Below are positions 1 to 8,870 of a DNA stretch of 32,170 bases, piece after piece. Positions within the stretch are counted from its first letter, which is position 1; each line of letters begins with the position of its first letter. This stretch comes from Sulfuricurvum sp. 17-40-25. GTDB taxonomy: Bacteria; Campylobacterota; Campylobacteria; Campylobacterales; Sulfurimonadaceae. The notes beneath the pieces are model-generated. The model ran no database searches and was not told where the DNA came from. It saw only the letters and a list, made by a program, of their open reading frames with translations. The stretch spans positions 1 through 32,170 of the forward strand of contig NCIJ01000013.1 of NCBI GenBank assembly GCA_002282015.1. Direction: 5' to 3'. A program made the translations under genes and the position numbers.

Positions 1-1301
1 TATATCTTGGCATTCACTTCTCCTGCTCGTATTCCATGCCGACCTAAATCGACGAAATTAACGAATTAAAAAGTGTCTACTATTTGGGGGTCATTCCAGA
101 TCCTAAAAAAAAGCTGTTAGCCCGTAATATGGTTCAGTTATCAACATTGATGGGATGTCGTGTCATCGCTGAAGGGGTAGAAACGCAAGCAGAGTTATTG
201 GTATGTAAGGAAATAGGGTGCCATATGGTACAAGGCTATTTTATACAAAAACCGACGTGCGTATGTTCACAATTACATTTACAGTATGCTGTGATTAATA
301 CACTGACATTATTGGAGAAGCGAACATCGGGTGATCAAAACATCATACGTAAACGTTTAGAAACCATTCAAACTGTATGTATAAGTGATCCAATGGAATT
401 GGTTGTCGAAAAGTTCAAAGAGGATCAAGAACTCTTTTTGATCCCTGTACTGGATCAACAGGACTCTCCAATAGGAATTGTGCATGAACATCGTTTAAAA
501 GCGATTATTTATTCACAATTTGGAAGGTCGCTGATTCAAAATAACTCTTCAAATTTTTCTGTATTGGAAACGTATGTAGAGCGTATACCGGTTGTGGACG
601 TTACTATGTCGCTTGAAACGATTGTGGAGCTTTATTCACTATCTGACAATGCGCCCGGAGTCTTGGTGATCGAATCTTCCAAATACATTGGTTATTTGAG
701 TGCACGTGTGTTGATTGAAGCCGTACATGAACGTAATTTGATACGAGCTCGAGATCAAAACCCCCTTAGCAGACTTCCGGGAAATTTTATGATCAATGAG
801 CACATCGCACATGCTTTTGACTCAGGTGAAAAAAGTGTCTTTTGTTATTTTGATTTTGACCATTTTAAACCGTTCAATGACCACTATGGGTTTCGAAATG
901 GAGACAGGGTCATTGTTCTATTCGCTGAGTTGATGCACAAAGTTTTCATGAATCAGTCGTTTATCGGTCATATCGGAGGAGATGATTTTTTTGCGGGTAC
1001 AGCGATTAAAGATGAAGTTGTATTTGATGAGTTTTGTTTATCTGTACGAAAACTAATTCACCAGTTTGAGGAGGATGTTCGTGAGTTTTACAGTAAGCAA
1101 GATCGTGAAAGAGGGTGTATCGTAGCCGAAGATCGCGAGGGAACAGTAAGAGAATTTAGTATGCTTAGTGTTAGTGCGGTCATTGTTTATAAAGGAATCG
1201 AATCATCGATACACTCACCAGAACAACTGCAAAAAATATTTGTGATCGAAAAGAAAAATGCTAAAAAATCTCCCGAACATTTATGTATGATTATTGATTA
1301 G
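1..1301 (+). pseudogene. EAL-CBS-GGDEF cyclic-di-GMP signalling protein, 5' part outside window, frame broken
   Basis: The long open frame from 84 begins inside an EAL phosphodiesterase domain: residues 1-60 carry DPKK, VIAEGVET and QGYF..KP, the conserved second half of EAL. About residues 85-215 look like a pair of CBS modules, and residues 230-400 form a GGDEF domain with GGDDF near residue 300, where the usual catalytic Glu is Asp. Upstream, the same frame is readable only back to a TAA at 45-47. The frame before it (from base 2) ends in FHADL, which continues sensibly as K-I-D-E-I-N after a net shift near 46-48. The real gene therefore starts before base 1 and is interrupted by a +1 or -2 change, which could be a genuine mutation or a sequence error. 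The TTG at 84 is unlikely to be a true start. The EAL motif itself is not visible, so phosphodiesterase activity cannot be judged. Confidence 0.75.
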
Positions 1302-1308
1302 TGTAGTT

Positions 1309-1317
1309 TGGTATAAT
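1309..1317 (+). promoter_or_regulatory. extended -10 promoter element upstream of greA
   Basis: TGGTATAAT is a perfect extended -10 (TGn-TATAAT) ending 30 bases before the greA GTG start. No good -35 hexamer is visible at the usual distance, which is acceptable for extended -10 promoters. Transcription would start near 1324. Confidence 0.5.
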
Positions 1318-1347
1318 ACTCCATTATTACTTCACGCGGAGAGAACA

Positions 1348-1845
1348 GTGGAACAAAAAGAGCCTATGACAAAATTTGGATTTCAACGTTTAAGCGATGA
1401 ACTAAATAAACTTAAAAATATCGATCTACCTGCTGTCAATGTAGAGATTGACCGTGCAAAAGAGAACGGGGATTTAAAAGAAAATTCAGAATACCATGCA
1501 GCGCGAGAACAACAGGCCTTTATCGGTACTCGTATTGCGGAATTGGGAGAAGTGATCTCTCGTGCACAGATTGTAGATCCAAGTGAGCTTGAGCACGCGC
1601 GTATCAGTTTTGGTTCTACCGTAGTCTTGTGTGATGTAAAGACGGATGAAGAGTTAACGTATACGATCGTCGGAGGGATTGAAAGTAATCCTGACTATGG
1701 ACTAATCTCGTTTAACTCTCCATTGGCAAAACAGCTTTTGGGACGTGAAGAAGGGGATGAGGTCAAAGCCCGTTTACCGGGTGGAGAAAAAACATTCGAG
1801 ATTCTTGAGGTTAAATATCAGGAGATCGTTTTTGAAACCCATTAA
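1348..1845 (+). CDS. greA: Transcription elongation factor GreA
   Basis: GreA binds the RNA polymerase secondary channel and stimulates cleavage of backtracked transcripts. The protein is about 165 residues. It has the N-terminal coiled-coil hairpin with the family stretch GDLKENSEYHAAREQQ (including the acidic tip region) and a C-terminal FKBP-like domain ending GEKTFEILEVKY. The frame is open from 1294, but the GTG at 1348 is the likely start. It is preceded by a GGAGAG ribosome site at 1338-1343, and it gives the leader MEQKEPM, which matches the XKEPM leader I recall for epsilonproteobacterial GreA. The preceding extended -10 promoter would lie inside any longer version. The 3' end overlaps argC by 14 bases, suggesting translational coupling at the head of the long operon. 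Confidence 0.95.
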   Translation: MEQKEPMTKFGFQRLSDELNKLKNIDLPAVNVEIDRAKENGDLKENSEYHAAREQQAFIGTRIAELGEVISRAQIVDPSELEHARISFGSTVVLCDVKTDEELTYTIVGGIESNPDYGLISFNSPLAKQLLGREEGDEVKARLPGGEKTFEILEVKYQEIVFETH

Positions 1846-2845
1846 TGTCGGTATTATCGGTGTAAGCGGTTATACCGGATTAGAACTTGTCAAGATATTA
1901 CTGCTGCACCCGATTTTTAACCTTACCTATTGTGCTAACACTGAAGGGGCCGCAAACATAGCAGAACTTCACCCCTCTTTAACGGGTGTATGCGATATGG
2001 CTGTTGAAAAAGTAGATTTGGATACAGCTGCACGCTCGTGTGAACTGGTCTTTTTAGCACTTCCGCATAAAACGGCGATGAATACAGCACGCGGATTACT
2101 AGAACGTGGCGTAAAAGTAGTCGATCTTTCCGCAGATTATCGTCTCTCTCAAGAAAATTACGAAGCGTTTTACTGTGAGCATGAAGATATAGATAATCTT
2201 TCTCATGCGGTCTATTCGATTCCGGAATTGCATGGGAACATCGCCAGCGGTGCAAAACTCGTTGCAAATCCGGGATGTCATGTCACGGCATCATTGTTGG
2301 CACTAGCTCCATTTTTAGAGTATATCGATCACACAGCTCCCATTTTTGTGGACTCCAAAACAGGAGTTTCAGGTGCCGGTAAATCACCGACAGCAGGCGT
2401 TCACTATGTGAGCGTAAATGACAATATTAACTGCTACAACATCATAAAACATCGCCATGCAATAGAGATACAGCAGCATGCTAGTGCATTGTGTGATGCA
2501 GATGTGCGGGTGACATTTGTCCCCTCACTAGTTCCAATGACACGGGGCATGTTGGCATGTGTCTATGCAACCCTCAAAGAAGAGTGCGATCCACAAGCGG
2601 TGATGCAAGATTTTTATGCAAATCAACCTTTTGTCCGTGTTCGTAATGAGCCTCCCCATACAAAAATGACCTCGGGAACTAATTTTGCGGATGTCTATGC
2701 ACAACGAAATGGCAATGCCTTGGTCGCGATATGCGCCATTGACAATCTTATGCGTGGAGCAAGCTCTCAGGCAGTCGTAAATGCGAACATAATGATGGGA
2801 TTGGATGAAGCTCTTGGAATTCCAAAAATAGCGTATGTACCCTAA
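1832..2845 (+). CDS. argC: N-acetyl-gamma-glutamyl-phosphate reductase
   Basis: This is the third enzyme of arginine biosynthesis, the NADPH-dependent reduction of N-acetylglutamyl phosphate to the semialdehyde. The N terminus shows the nucleotide-binding GIIGVSGYTGLEL. The catalytic cysteine is C149 in VANPGCHVTA, and the HRH at about 207-209 supplies the catalytic His. The length of 337 residues is normal. The open frame extends back to 1745 through greA sequence without similarity to the family. The start chosen is TTG 1832, which has AGGAG at 1819-1823 eight bases upstream and begins MKPINVGIIG, as expected for ArgC. No other arg gene is in the window. The gene overlaps greA (14 bases) and the following phosphoesterase gene (11 bases). 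Confidence 0.95.
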   Translation: MKPINVGIIGVSGYTGLELVKILLLHPIFNLTYCANTEGAANIAELHPSLTGVCDMAVEKVDLDTAARSCELVFLALPHKTAMNTARGLLERGVKVVDLSADYRLSQENYEAFYCEHEDIDNLSHAVYSIPELHGNIASGAKLVANPGCHVTASLLALAPFLEYIDHTAPIFVDSKTGVSGAGKSPTAGVHYVSVNDNINCYNIIKHRHAIEIQQHASALCDADVRVTFVPSLVPMTRGMLACVYATLKEECDPQAVMQDFYANQPFVRVRNEPPHTKMTSGTNFADVYAQRNGNALVAICAIDNLMRGASSQAVVNANIMMGLDEALGIPKIAYVP

Positions 2846-3578
2846 ACTGCTTCACGAGGGTGCGATTCTTGTTGCGGACTCCCATTGCGCTGCATGGCGC
2901 ACTTCATTTATTGATTTTTTAGGTGCATTGGAGCGTGGAGACATCCATACGACACAACTGGTTTTGATGGGGGATAATTTCGATCTTTTATTTGGACCCG
3001 TTGCGCAAACACTGCGTGAAAATCATTCCTCTATCGAACTCTTAAACCGACTTGCAAAAAAAATGGAGATTATTTATCTTGAGGGGAACCATGATTTTCG
3101 CTTGAAATCTTTTTTTCCTGAGATACAGGTGGTTGATCGTTCGCATCAGCCGCTAATCCTTTCTTTCAATGATGAGCGCATTGCCTTATTTCACGGGGAT
3201 AAAAAAGTACCGTTTGGATACGCACTGTATACGGGATTAATCCGTAATCGGCCGATACTCTTTTGTTTAAATTTGATTAATGAGCTCTTTGAGGGGGTTA
3301 TTATAAACACACTTTCTAAACAAATGAAGCGTAAAAACCACTGTAACAAGATTGACAATTTTGAGAGTATTGCGAAACGACATAACAGCGCATCATGGGC
3401 CGATAAATGTGACCTTATTATTGAAGGGCATTACCATCAAAATCGTAGGTATGAATTGGATCGAGTGAAATACGTCAATTTAGGGGCTTTTGCTTGCAAT
3501 GAAAGATATTATGTTGTAAAATCTTCACAAGATCAAACTATTTTAGATGAAGTTATTTTTCACAAGGAGTCCCGATGA
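2835..3578 (+). CDS. LpxH-like metallophosphoesterase (UDP-2,3-diacylglucosamine hydrolase family)
   Basis: This is a calcineurin-like two-metal phosphoesterase of 247 residues. All metal-binding blocks are present: DSH (D15, H17), GDN (D47), GNHD (N85, H86, D87), HGD (H120) and GHYH (H199, H201). Its size and motif spacing match the LpxH branch, which cleaves UDP-2,3-diacylglucosamine to lipid X in lipid A synthesis. I cannot exclude a different phosphodiester substrate, so no gene symbol is given. There is no signal peptide, so it acts in the cytoplasm or at the inner membrane face. The ATG overlaps the argC stop by 11 bases, and the 3' end overlaps cheV by 4 (ATGA), so translation is probably coupled on both sides. 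Confidence 0.8.
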   Translation: MYPKLLHEGAILVADSHCAAWRTSFIDFLGALERGDIHTTQLVLMGDNFDLLFGPVAQTLRENHSSIELLNRLAKKMEIIYLEGNHDFRLKSFFPEIQVVDRSHQPLILSFNDERIALFHGDKKVPFGYALYTGLIRNRPILFCLNLINELFEGVIINTLSKQMKRKNHCNKIDNFESIAKRHNSASWADKCDLIIEGHYHQNRRYELDRVKYVNLGAFACNERYYVVKSSQDQTILDEVIFHKESR

Positions 3579-4516
3579 AGGGAGACGTAGATATCTTAAA
3601 GGTCGGTAGCAATGAGATGGAATTGGTTGATTTCCGTATCTTTAAGCGCGAAGACGGTGAGATATACGAAGGTATCTATGGCATTAACGTCGCCAAAGTA
3701 CGTGAAATAATTCGCTTACCAATGCTTACTGAATTACCGGGAACACCTCATTTTATTGAAGGAATCTTTGACTTACGCGGTGTTGTTATTCCGATTATTA
3801 ATCTCGCCAAGTGGATGGGGATTGATGCCCCTGAGGAGATGTCACAAAACGCACGGGTTATTATTACCGAATTTAATAATATGTTGATTGGATTTGTAGT
3901 CCATGAAGCAAAAAGAATTCGCCGTATAAACTGGAAAGACATTGAACCTGCATCGTTTATCGATGGAAGTATAGATGGCTCCAAAATTACGGGGATGACA
4001 CGTATTGAAGACGATAATGTATTACTGATCTTGGATTTGGAAAGTGTGGTACAAGAGCTAGGGCTTTATCAGCCGTCTAACACAAGACTGATCGAAGCCG
4101 ATAAAAAGCAATTTACGGGACTAGTGCTTTTATTGGATGACAGTTCAACGGCACGACGTATTATCAAAGAAGCATTGATGCAAATGGGCTTTACTGTTAT
4201 AGAAGCCAGTGATGGGCAAAAAGGATTTGAGATTCTTGAAGAGTTGTATGAGGCGCATGGTGCTAATTTATCCACTAAACTGCGTCTTATCGCCTCCGAT
4301 ATTGAAATGCCTCGTATGGACGGATTTCATTTTGCCGCAAAAGTCAAAGAGGACCCTCGTTTTAAGATGATTCCGATCGTCTTCAATTCTTCGATCAGTG
4401 ATCATTTTAGTGATATTCGAGGAAAAGAGGCTGGAGCGGAAGCGTATTTAGTCAAGTTTGATGGAAGTATATTTTTTGATGAAGTTGCACGTGTAGTGCA
4501 AGCTCATATGTTATAG
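3575..4516 (+). CDS. cheV: Chemotaxis adaptor CheV (CheW-receiver fusion)
   Basis: CheV couples chemoreceptors to the CheA kinase, and its receiver domain tunes adaptation. Residues about 15-165 form a CheW-like domain (YGINVAKVREI, GIFDLRGVVIPIINL). Residues 180-313 form a receiver domain with the acidic pair DD (188-189), phospho-acceptor D242 in SDIEMPRMDG, S272 in the T/S position and K294. The total of 313 residues is standard. The ATG at 3575 has an AAGGAG ribosome site just upstream and overlaps the previous stop. It is followed nine bases later by cheA and then cheW, the cheV-cheA-cheW order known from Campylobacter. Confidence 0.95.
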   Translation: MKGDVDILKVGSNEMELVDFRIFKREDGEIYEGIYGINVAKVREIIRLPMLTELPGTPHFIEGIFDLRGVVIPIINLAKWMGIDAPEEMSQNARVIITEFNNMLIGFVVHEAKRIRRINWKDIEPASFIDGSIDGSKITGMTRIEDDNVLLILDLESVVQELGLYQPSNTRLIEADKKQFTGLVLLLDDSSTARRIIKEALMQMGFTVIEASDGQKGFEILEELYEAHGANLSTKLRLIASDIEMPRMDGFHFAAKVKEDPRFKMIPIVFNSSISDHFSDIRGKEAGAEAYLVKFDGSIFFDEVARVVQAHML

Positions 4517-4525
4517 GGGTAGAAG

Positions 4526-7027
4526 ATGGATGAATTTGAAGAGATATTACAAGACTTTTTAGTTGAATCGTTTGAGTTAATCGAACAGCTTGACCAAGAT
4601 TTGGTTGAATTGGAAACACGTCCGGATGATTTGGAATTGTTGAATCGAATATTTCGTGTTGCGCATACGATCAAAGGTGCCAGTTCGTTTTTAAATTTTG
4701 ACACGCTAACGCATCTCACGCACCATATGGAAAATATTCTTAATTTGGCACGGCATGGGGATATTCTTATTGATGCTGCAATTATGGACATTATTTTAGA
4801 ATCCATTGATTTAATGAAAGCATTATTGGTACGTATACGTGATACACGGGCAGATGATGGTTTGGATGTCAGTGCGTGTGTTGTTCGTTTGGATGCAGCT
4901 GTAAACGGTGAAGCTTCTGTTGAGGCTGAAGCACCAGTTCCTCAAGCACCTTCAGAGCCTGTTGCAGCAGCTGTCGATCCTGTCGATGAAGAAGAACCTG
5001 ACTATTCAGGAATGAGTGACGCTGAAGTTGAAGCAGAGATCGAGCGTTTGATTGCCATCAAAAATGCAGAAGCTGTGGCAAAACGTACCGGAGGTGCACC
5101 GACAGCATTGGTCGAAGAAGAAGAGCCTGATTATTCGGGAATGAGTGATGCTGAAGTAGAAGCAGAGATCGAGCGTTTGATCGCAATCAAAAATGCAGAA
5201 GCTGCAGCAAAACATGCTAATAAATCCAGTGAAAGTAATGCCTCTGCTGATACACAAGCAGCGGCTCCTTCCGCAGCGATAGTTCCAACCCCTGCACCGA
5301 TAACACAAGCGGCCCCGGTGGCAAAACCTGCCGCACCAGCAGCTGCACCGCGTCGTGCTGAACCAAAAGAGGATGCCGAAGCGAAGGGCGCAACCGTTGA
5401 ACAAACCATTCGTGTGGATGTTAAACGTCTTGATCACCTGATGAATTTGATCGGTGAATTGGTATTGGGTAAAAATCGTCTTATCAAGATCAATGATGAT
5501 GTTGAAGAACGATATGAGGGAGAAGCCTTCTTAGAAGAGCTTAATCAAGTCGTTTCTATTGTTTCCTTAGTAACCACTGACTTGCAGATAGCCGTTATGA
5601 AAACGCGTATGTTACCAATTGGGAAAGTATTTAATAAATTCCCACGTATGATACGAGATCTATCTCGAGAGTTAAACAAAAAAATCGAGCTTGATATTTC
5701 GGGTGAAGATACGGAATTGGATAAATCGATTGTTGAAGAGATCGGTGATCCATTGGTCCATATTATCCGAAACTCTTGCGATCATGGTATCGAGACGGGT
5801 GATGTCCGTGTAGCAAATGGAAAAGAGGAAGGCGGTACCATCCAACTCAAAGCGTATCATGAGGGTAACCATATTGTTATTCAAATCATCGATGACGGTA
5901 AAGGTCTCGATACCGATATGCTTAAATCAAAAGCAATGGAAAAAGGGCTTATCACTGAAAAAGAAGCGGATGGAATGACCGATAAAGAGGCGTATGGTCT
6001 TATTTTCCGTCCGGGCTTCTCCACTGCTGCACAAGTAACGAGCGTATCAGGGCGCGGTGTCGGGATGGACGTTGTTAAAACCAACATCGAAAAACTTAAC
6101 GGTATGATTGATATTGACTCTGAATTGGGTCGTGGTACCTCGATGAAGCTCAAGATTCCATTGACACTTGCGATTATTCAGGCATTGTTAGTTGGGGTTC
6201 AAGAAGAGTATTATGCTATTCCTCTTGCGTCTGTTTTGGAAACGGTACGTATTAGTAAGGATGAGATTTATACGGTTGAGAATCGTTCCGTTATGCGTCT
6301 TCGTGATGAAGTCCTCTCTTTGGTCCATATCGGTGATATTTTCGAAGTTGAACGTGTTTTTGACAACAGTGAGCATGCGTATGTGGTTGTACTTGGTCTT
6401 GCTGAGAGCAAAATTGGACTTATTGTTGATACCTTGATTGGGCAAGAGGAGATTGTTATCAAGTCCTTGGGCGAATACCTCAAAGGGATCGAAGGGATCG
6501 CTGGGGCAACTATTCGAGGAGATGGTGGTGTAACACTGATCGTCGATGTTGCCGCACTCATGCAAATGGCTAAATCGGTTAAGTCAACGGTAGGAGATGA
6601 AGCAGGAGGAACGAAGAAGTTAGGAGTAAAAAACAGTGCCAGTGACTATTGTGTTATGATTGTTGATGACTCTAAAACGGATCGAACCATTATGAGAAAG
6701 TCACTGGAATCATCGGGCATCACGCTTGTAGAAGCAGTTGATGGGGTAGAGGCTATGAATATACTTAAGCAGGGTGATCATTTCTTTGACGCAATGCTCA
6801 TTGATATTGAGATGCCGCGTATGGATGGATACACGCTGGCTTCAGAGATTAAGAAATACAATAAGTACAAAAACCTTCCACTCATAGCCGTAACCTCACG
6901 TGCAGGTAAAGCCGACCGTATGCGTGGGGTTGAGTCTGGAATGGTTGAGTACATCACTAAACCATATTCATTTGATTATTTATTGAATGTTGTCAAACGT
7001 AATATTAAATTTAATGAAGGGCTGTAA
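4526..7027 (+). CDS. cheA: Chemotaxis histidine kinase CheA with C-terminal receiver (CheAY)
   Basis: This is the central kinase of the chemotaxis array. Domain order over 833 residues: Hpt with H47 in RVAHTIKGAS; an acidic then Ala/Pro-rich linker (about 125-290) in place of a recognisable P2 domain; a dimerisation helix pair (about 295-365); an HATPase with NSCDHGIE, DDGKGLD, GRGVGMDVV and GRGTSMKLKIPLT; a CheW-like regulatory domain; and a receiver from about 707 with DD at 714-715, phospho-acceptor D760 in DIEMPRMDG and K812. The fused receiver is typical of Campylobacterota and is thought to act as a phosphate sink. The linker holds two near-identical 29-residue units (155-183 and 198-226), described separately. 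All catalytic motifs are intact. It ends 2 bases before cheW. Confidence 0.96.
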   Translation: MDEFEEILQDFLVESFELIEQLDQDLVELETRPDDLELLNRIFRVAHTIKGASSFLNFDTLTHLTHHMENILNLARHGDILIDAAIMDIILESIDLMKALLVRIRDTRADDGLDVSACVVRLDAAVNGEASVEAEAPVPQAPSEPVAAAVDPVDEEEPDYSGMSDAEVEAEIERLIAIKNAEAVAKRTGGAPTALVEEEEPDYSGMSDAEVEAEIERLIAIKNAEAAAKHANKSSESNASADTQAAAPSAAIVPTPAPITQAAPVAKPAAPAAAPRRAEPKEDAEAKGATVEQTIRVDVKRLDHLMNLIGELVLGKNRLIKINDDVEERYEGEAFLEELNQVVSIVSLVTTDLQIAVMKTRMLPIGKVFNKFPRMIRDLSRELNKKIELDISGEDTELDKSIVEEIGDPLVHIIRNSCDHGIETGDVRVANGKEEGGTIQLKAYHEGNHIVIQIIDDGKGLDTDMLKSKAMEKGLITEKEADGMTDKEAYGLIFRPGFSTAAQVTSVSGRGVGMDVVKTNIEKLNGMIDIDSELGRGTSMKLKIPLTLAIIQALLVGVQEEYYAIPLASVLETVRISKDEIYTVENRSVMRLRDEVLSLVHIGDIFEVERVFDNSEHAYVVVLGLAESKIGLIVDTLIGQEEIVIKSLGEYLKGIEGIAGATIRGDGGVTLIVDVAALMQMAKSVKSTVGDEAGGTKKLGVKNSASDYCVMIVDDSKTDRTIMRKSLESSGITLVEAVDGVEAMNILKQGDHFFDAMLIDIEMPRMDGYTLASEIKKYNKYKNLPLIAVTSRAGKADRMRGVESGMVEYITKPYSFDYLLNVVKRNIKFNEGL
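4988..5203 (+). repeat. Tandem 129-bp repeat inside the cheA linker
   Basis: Two copies (4988-5074 and 5117-5203) encode the same 29 residues, from EEEPDYSGMS to IAIKNAEA, with a period of 129 bases. The DNA copies differ mainly by synonymous changes, so the peptide is being kept. Each unit is a short acidic stretch followed by a predicted amphipathic helix (DAEVEAEIERLI). Confidence 0.9.
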
Positions 7028-7029
7028 TC

Positions 7030-7524
7030 ATGAGTGATCAATTACAACAAGTTATTAACAAACAAAATAATGCGCTCATAGGTGATGAAAATAAGATTGA
7101 TGATGTTGTTCAGTTGGTCGGATTCATCGTTGGTGAAGAAGAGTTTGCAATACCCATTTTGAGTATTCAAGAGATCATCAAACCCATCAGCTGTACGAGA
7201 GTTCCACAAACTCCAACGTATATTTTAGGTGTCTTTAATCTGCGTGGTTCGGTTATTCCTTTGATTGATTTACGTGCCCGTTTTGGATTACCCCTTCAAA
7301 AACACAGCGAAGAAACTCGATTTGTTGTGATGAAAAGCGGTGATGATGTAGCAGGATTTGTGATTGACCGCTTAACCGAGGCGATTCGTATGCCAAAACG
7401 CGATATCGGACCAGCTCCAGAAACCGTTTCGGAGGCAGAAACGATGATCGATGGTGTTGGTAAGCAATCGGATCGTATTGTCACTATATTAAAAGTCCAT
7501 AAGCTGTTAGAACGAAATTTTTAA
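7030..7524 (+). CDS. cheW: Chemotaxis coupling protein CheW
   Basis: CheW is the adaptor that bridges chemoreceptor tips and CheA. The 164-residue protein is a single CheW domain: VGFIVGEEEFAIPILSIQEI, then TPTYILGVFNLRGSVIPLIDLRARFG, then GFVIDRLTEAIRM. The N-terminal 30 residues (polar, Gln/Asn-rich) precede the domain and are a little longer than in minimal CheW proteins. It starts 2 bases after the cheA stop, so it is surely cotranscribed with cheV and cheA. No chemoreceptor, cheR, cheB or cheY gene is present in the window. Confidence 0.95.
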   Translation: MSDQLQQVINKQNNALIGDENKIDDVVQLVGFIVGEEEFAIPILSIQEIIKPISCTRVPQTPTYILGVFNLRGSVIPLIDLRARFGLPLQKHSEETRFVVMKSGDDVAGFVIDRLTEAIRMPKRDIGPAPETVSEAETMIDGVGKQSDRIVTILKVHKLLERNF

Positions 7525-7550
7525 TCAACCATTGATTCATTTGTGGCACA

Positions 7551-8870
7551 ATGTCACTTATGAATGAAATACATTATGAATCAAGACGCGAAAAACTCCT
7601 AAGTTCTGTAGAAGAGGGTGTGATTATCCTCACCTCTGCATCCCCCAAAACACGTTCCAATGACACCGAGTACCCTTATCGACAAAGCAGCGATTTCTAT
7701 TACATGTGTGGTTTTCAAGAGGACAATGCTCTATTGATATTGGTTAAAACGAAAGAAGCTACTAAAAGTATTTTATTTGTTGAACCCTACAATGAAGAGC
7801 ATGCCCTTTGGAATGGTGCACGCTTGGGAGTACAAAAAGCGCAAGCAATTTTTAGAGTTGATGAAGTCCATGATATTAATAATTATGCGAGTTTGATCAA
7901 AGATATTTTACGAGAGCATATCGCTTTATATATTGATTTGTTTGAGGATTCATCATGGATTATTCAAGCCAAAAACAGTGCCAAAGAACTGCATGAAACT
8001 CGTGGGGTAAAACGTCATATCAAAGCTATTCACGATGTGACTCATTTGATTCGTACGCAACGATTGATTAAAAGTAATGAAGAAATTAGTGAGATTAAAA
8101 ATGCGGTGGCGTTAACGGCAAAAGCACATCATGAAGCGATGAAGCTATCCAAACCTGGACTGCATGAATATGAGCTTCAAGCACACATGAGTTATGTATT
8201 TCAACGTGCCGGTGCTCAGGCAGAATCGTATGGAGCCATTGTCGCAGGGGGTAACAATGCCAATACCTTGCATTATATAGATAACCGTGATGTCTTACGA
8301 GACGGCGATTTGGTATTGATAGATGCGGCGTGTGAATGGGAACTGTATGCCAGTGATATTACACGTACCTTTCCTGTTAATGGCAGGTTTACAGCTGCAC
8401 AGCGTACCGTGTATGAAAAAGTATTGGACGTACAACTGCGCGTGATTGACGCGATGAAACCGGGTGTTAAGCGTGACTGGCTTCAGCAATACAGCGAAGA
8501 GTTATTGTGCCAAGCCTTGATTGATCTAGGAATACTAAAAGGTGAATGTAAAACGCTTTTAGAATCAAAAGAGCATAAAAAATACAGTCCACACGGTATA
8601 GGGCACTGGATGGGTCTGGATGTGCATGATCCATGTCCTTATGTAGATGATGAGGGGGAGAGTCTGCAGTTTGTTGCTGGCATGGTGATGACAATTGAAC
8701 CGGGTATTTACATTCGAGCGGATGATGAGACGGTAGAGGAAAAATACCGTGGTATCGGCATTCGTATCGAGGATGATATATTGATTACGCAAAATGGTTA
8801 TGAAAATCTCTCGGCAATGATTGCTAAAACGGTAGAAGAAGTTGAAAATATGTGTCAGGAGTCAGTATGA
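7551..8870 (+). CDS. pepP: Xaa-Pro aminopeptidase (M24 family)
   Basis: This metallopeptidase removes N-terminal residues preceding proline. Residues about 1-140 form the aminopeptidase P N-terminal domain (SDFYYMCGFQEDNALLIL). The rest is the pita-bread M24 fold with the five metal ligands in place: Asp near 257 (LIDAAC), Asp near 268 (SDITRTFP), His near 350 (GIGHWMGLDVHD), Glu near 382 (TIEPGIYI) and Glu near 406 (RIEDDI). The length of 439 residues is normal. No strong ribosome site precedes ATG 7551, and the ATG at 7560 is an equally plausible start. A small hairpin (AATCAA/TTGATT, 7523-7537) lies in the 26-base gap after cheW. The 3' end overlaps the next gene. Confidence 0.9.
   Translation: MSLMNEIHYESRREKLLSSVEEGVIILTSASPKTRSNDTEYPYRQSSDFYYMCGFQEDNALLILVKTKEATKSILFVEPYNEEHALWNGARLGVQKAQAIFRVDEVHDINNYASLIKDILREHIALYIDLFEDSSWIIQAKNSAKELHETRGVKRHIKAIHDVTHLIRTQRLIKSNEEISEIKNAVALTAKAHHEAMKLSKPGLHEYELQAHMSYVFQRAGAQAESYGAIVAGGNNANTLHYIDNRDVLRDGDLVLIDAACEWELYASDITRTFPVNGRFTAAQRTVYEKVLDVQLRVIDAMKPGVKRDWLQQYSEELLCQALIDLGILKGECKTLLESKEHKKYSPHGIGHWMGLDVHDPCPYVDDEGESLQFVAGMVMTIEPGIYIRADDETVEEKYRGIGIRIEDDILITQNGYENLSAMIAKTVEEVENMCQESV

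Noticed and set aside
1294-1347. Longer N terminus for greA
   Set aside because: It would span the extended -10 promoter and lacks family similarity; the GTG at 1348 has a ribosome site and the expected leader.
1745-1831. Longer N terminus for argC
   Set aside because: This is out-of-frame greA sequence; ArgC proteins begin directly with the dinucleotide-binding loop, fitting TTG 1832.
5006-5437. Minus-strand ORFs opposite the cheA linker, including a Cys-rich one
   Set aside because: They are shadows of the repetitive Ala/Glu codons of cheA, overlap an unmistakable plus-strand coding domain, and have no ribosome site or family resemblance.
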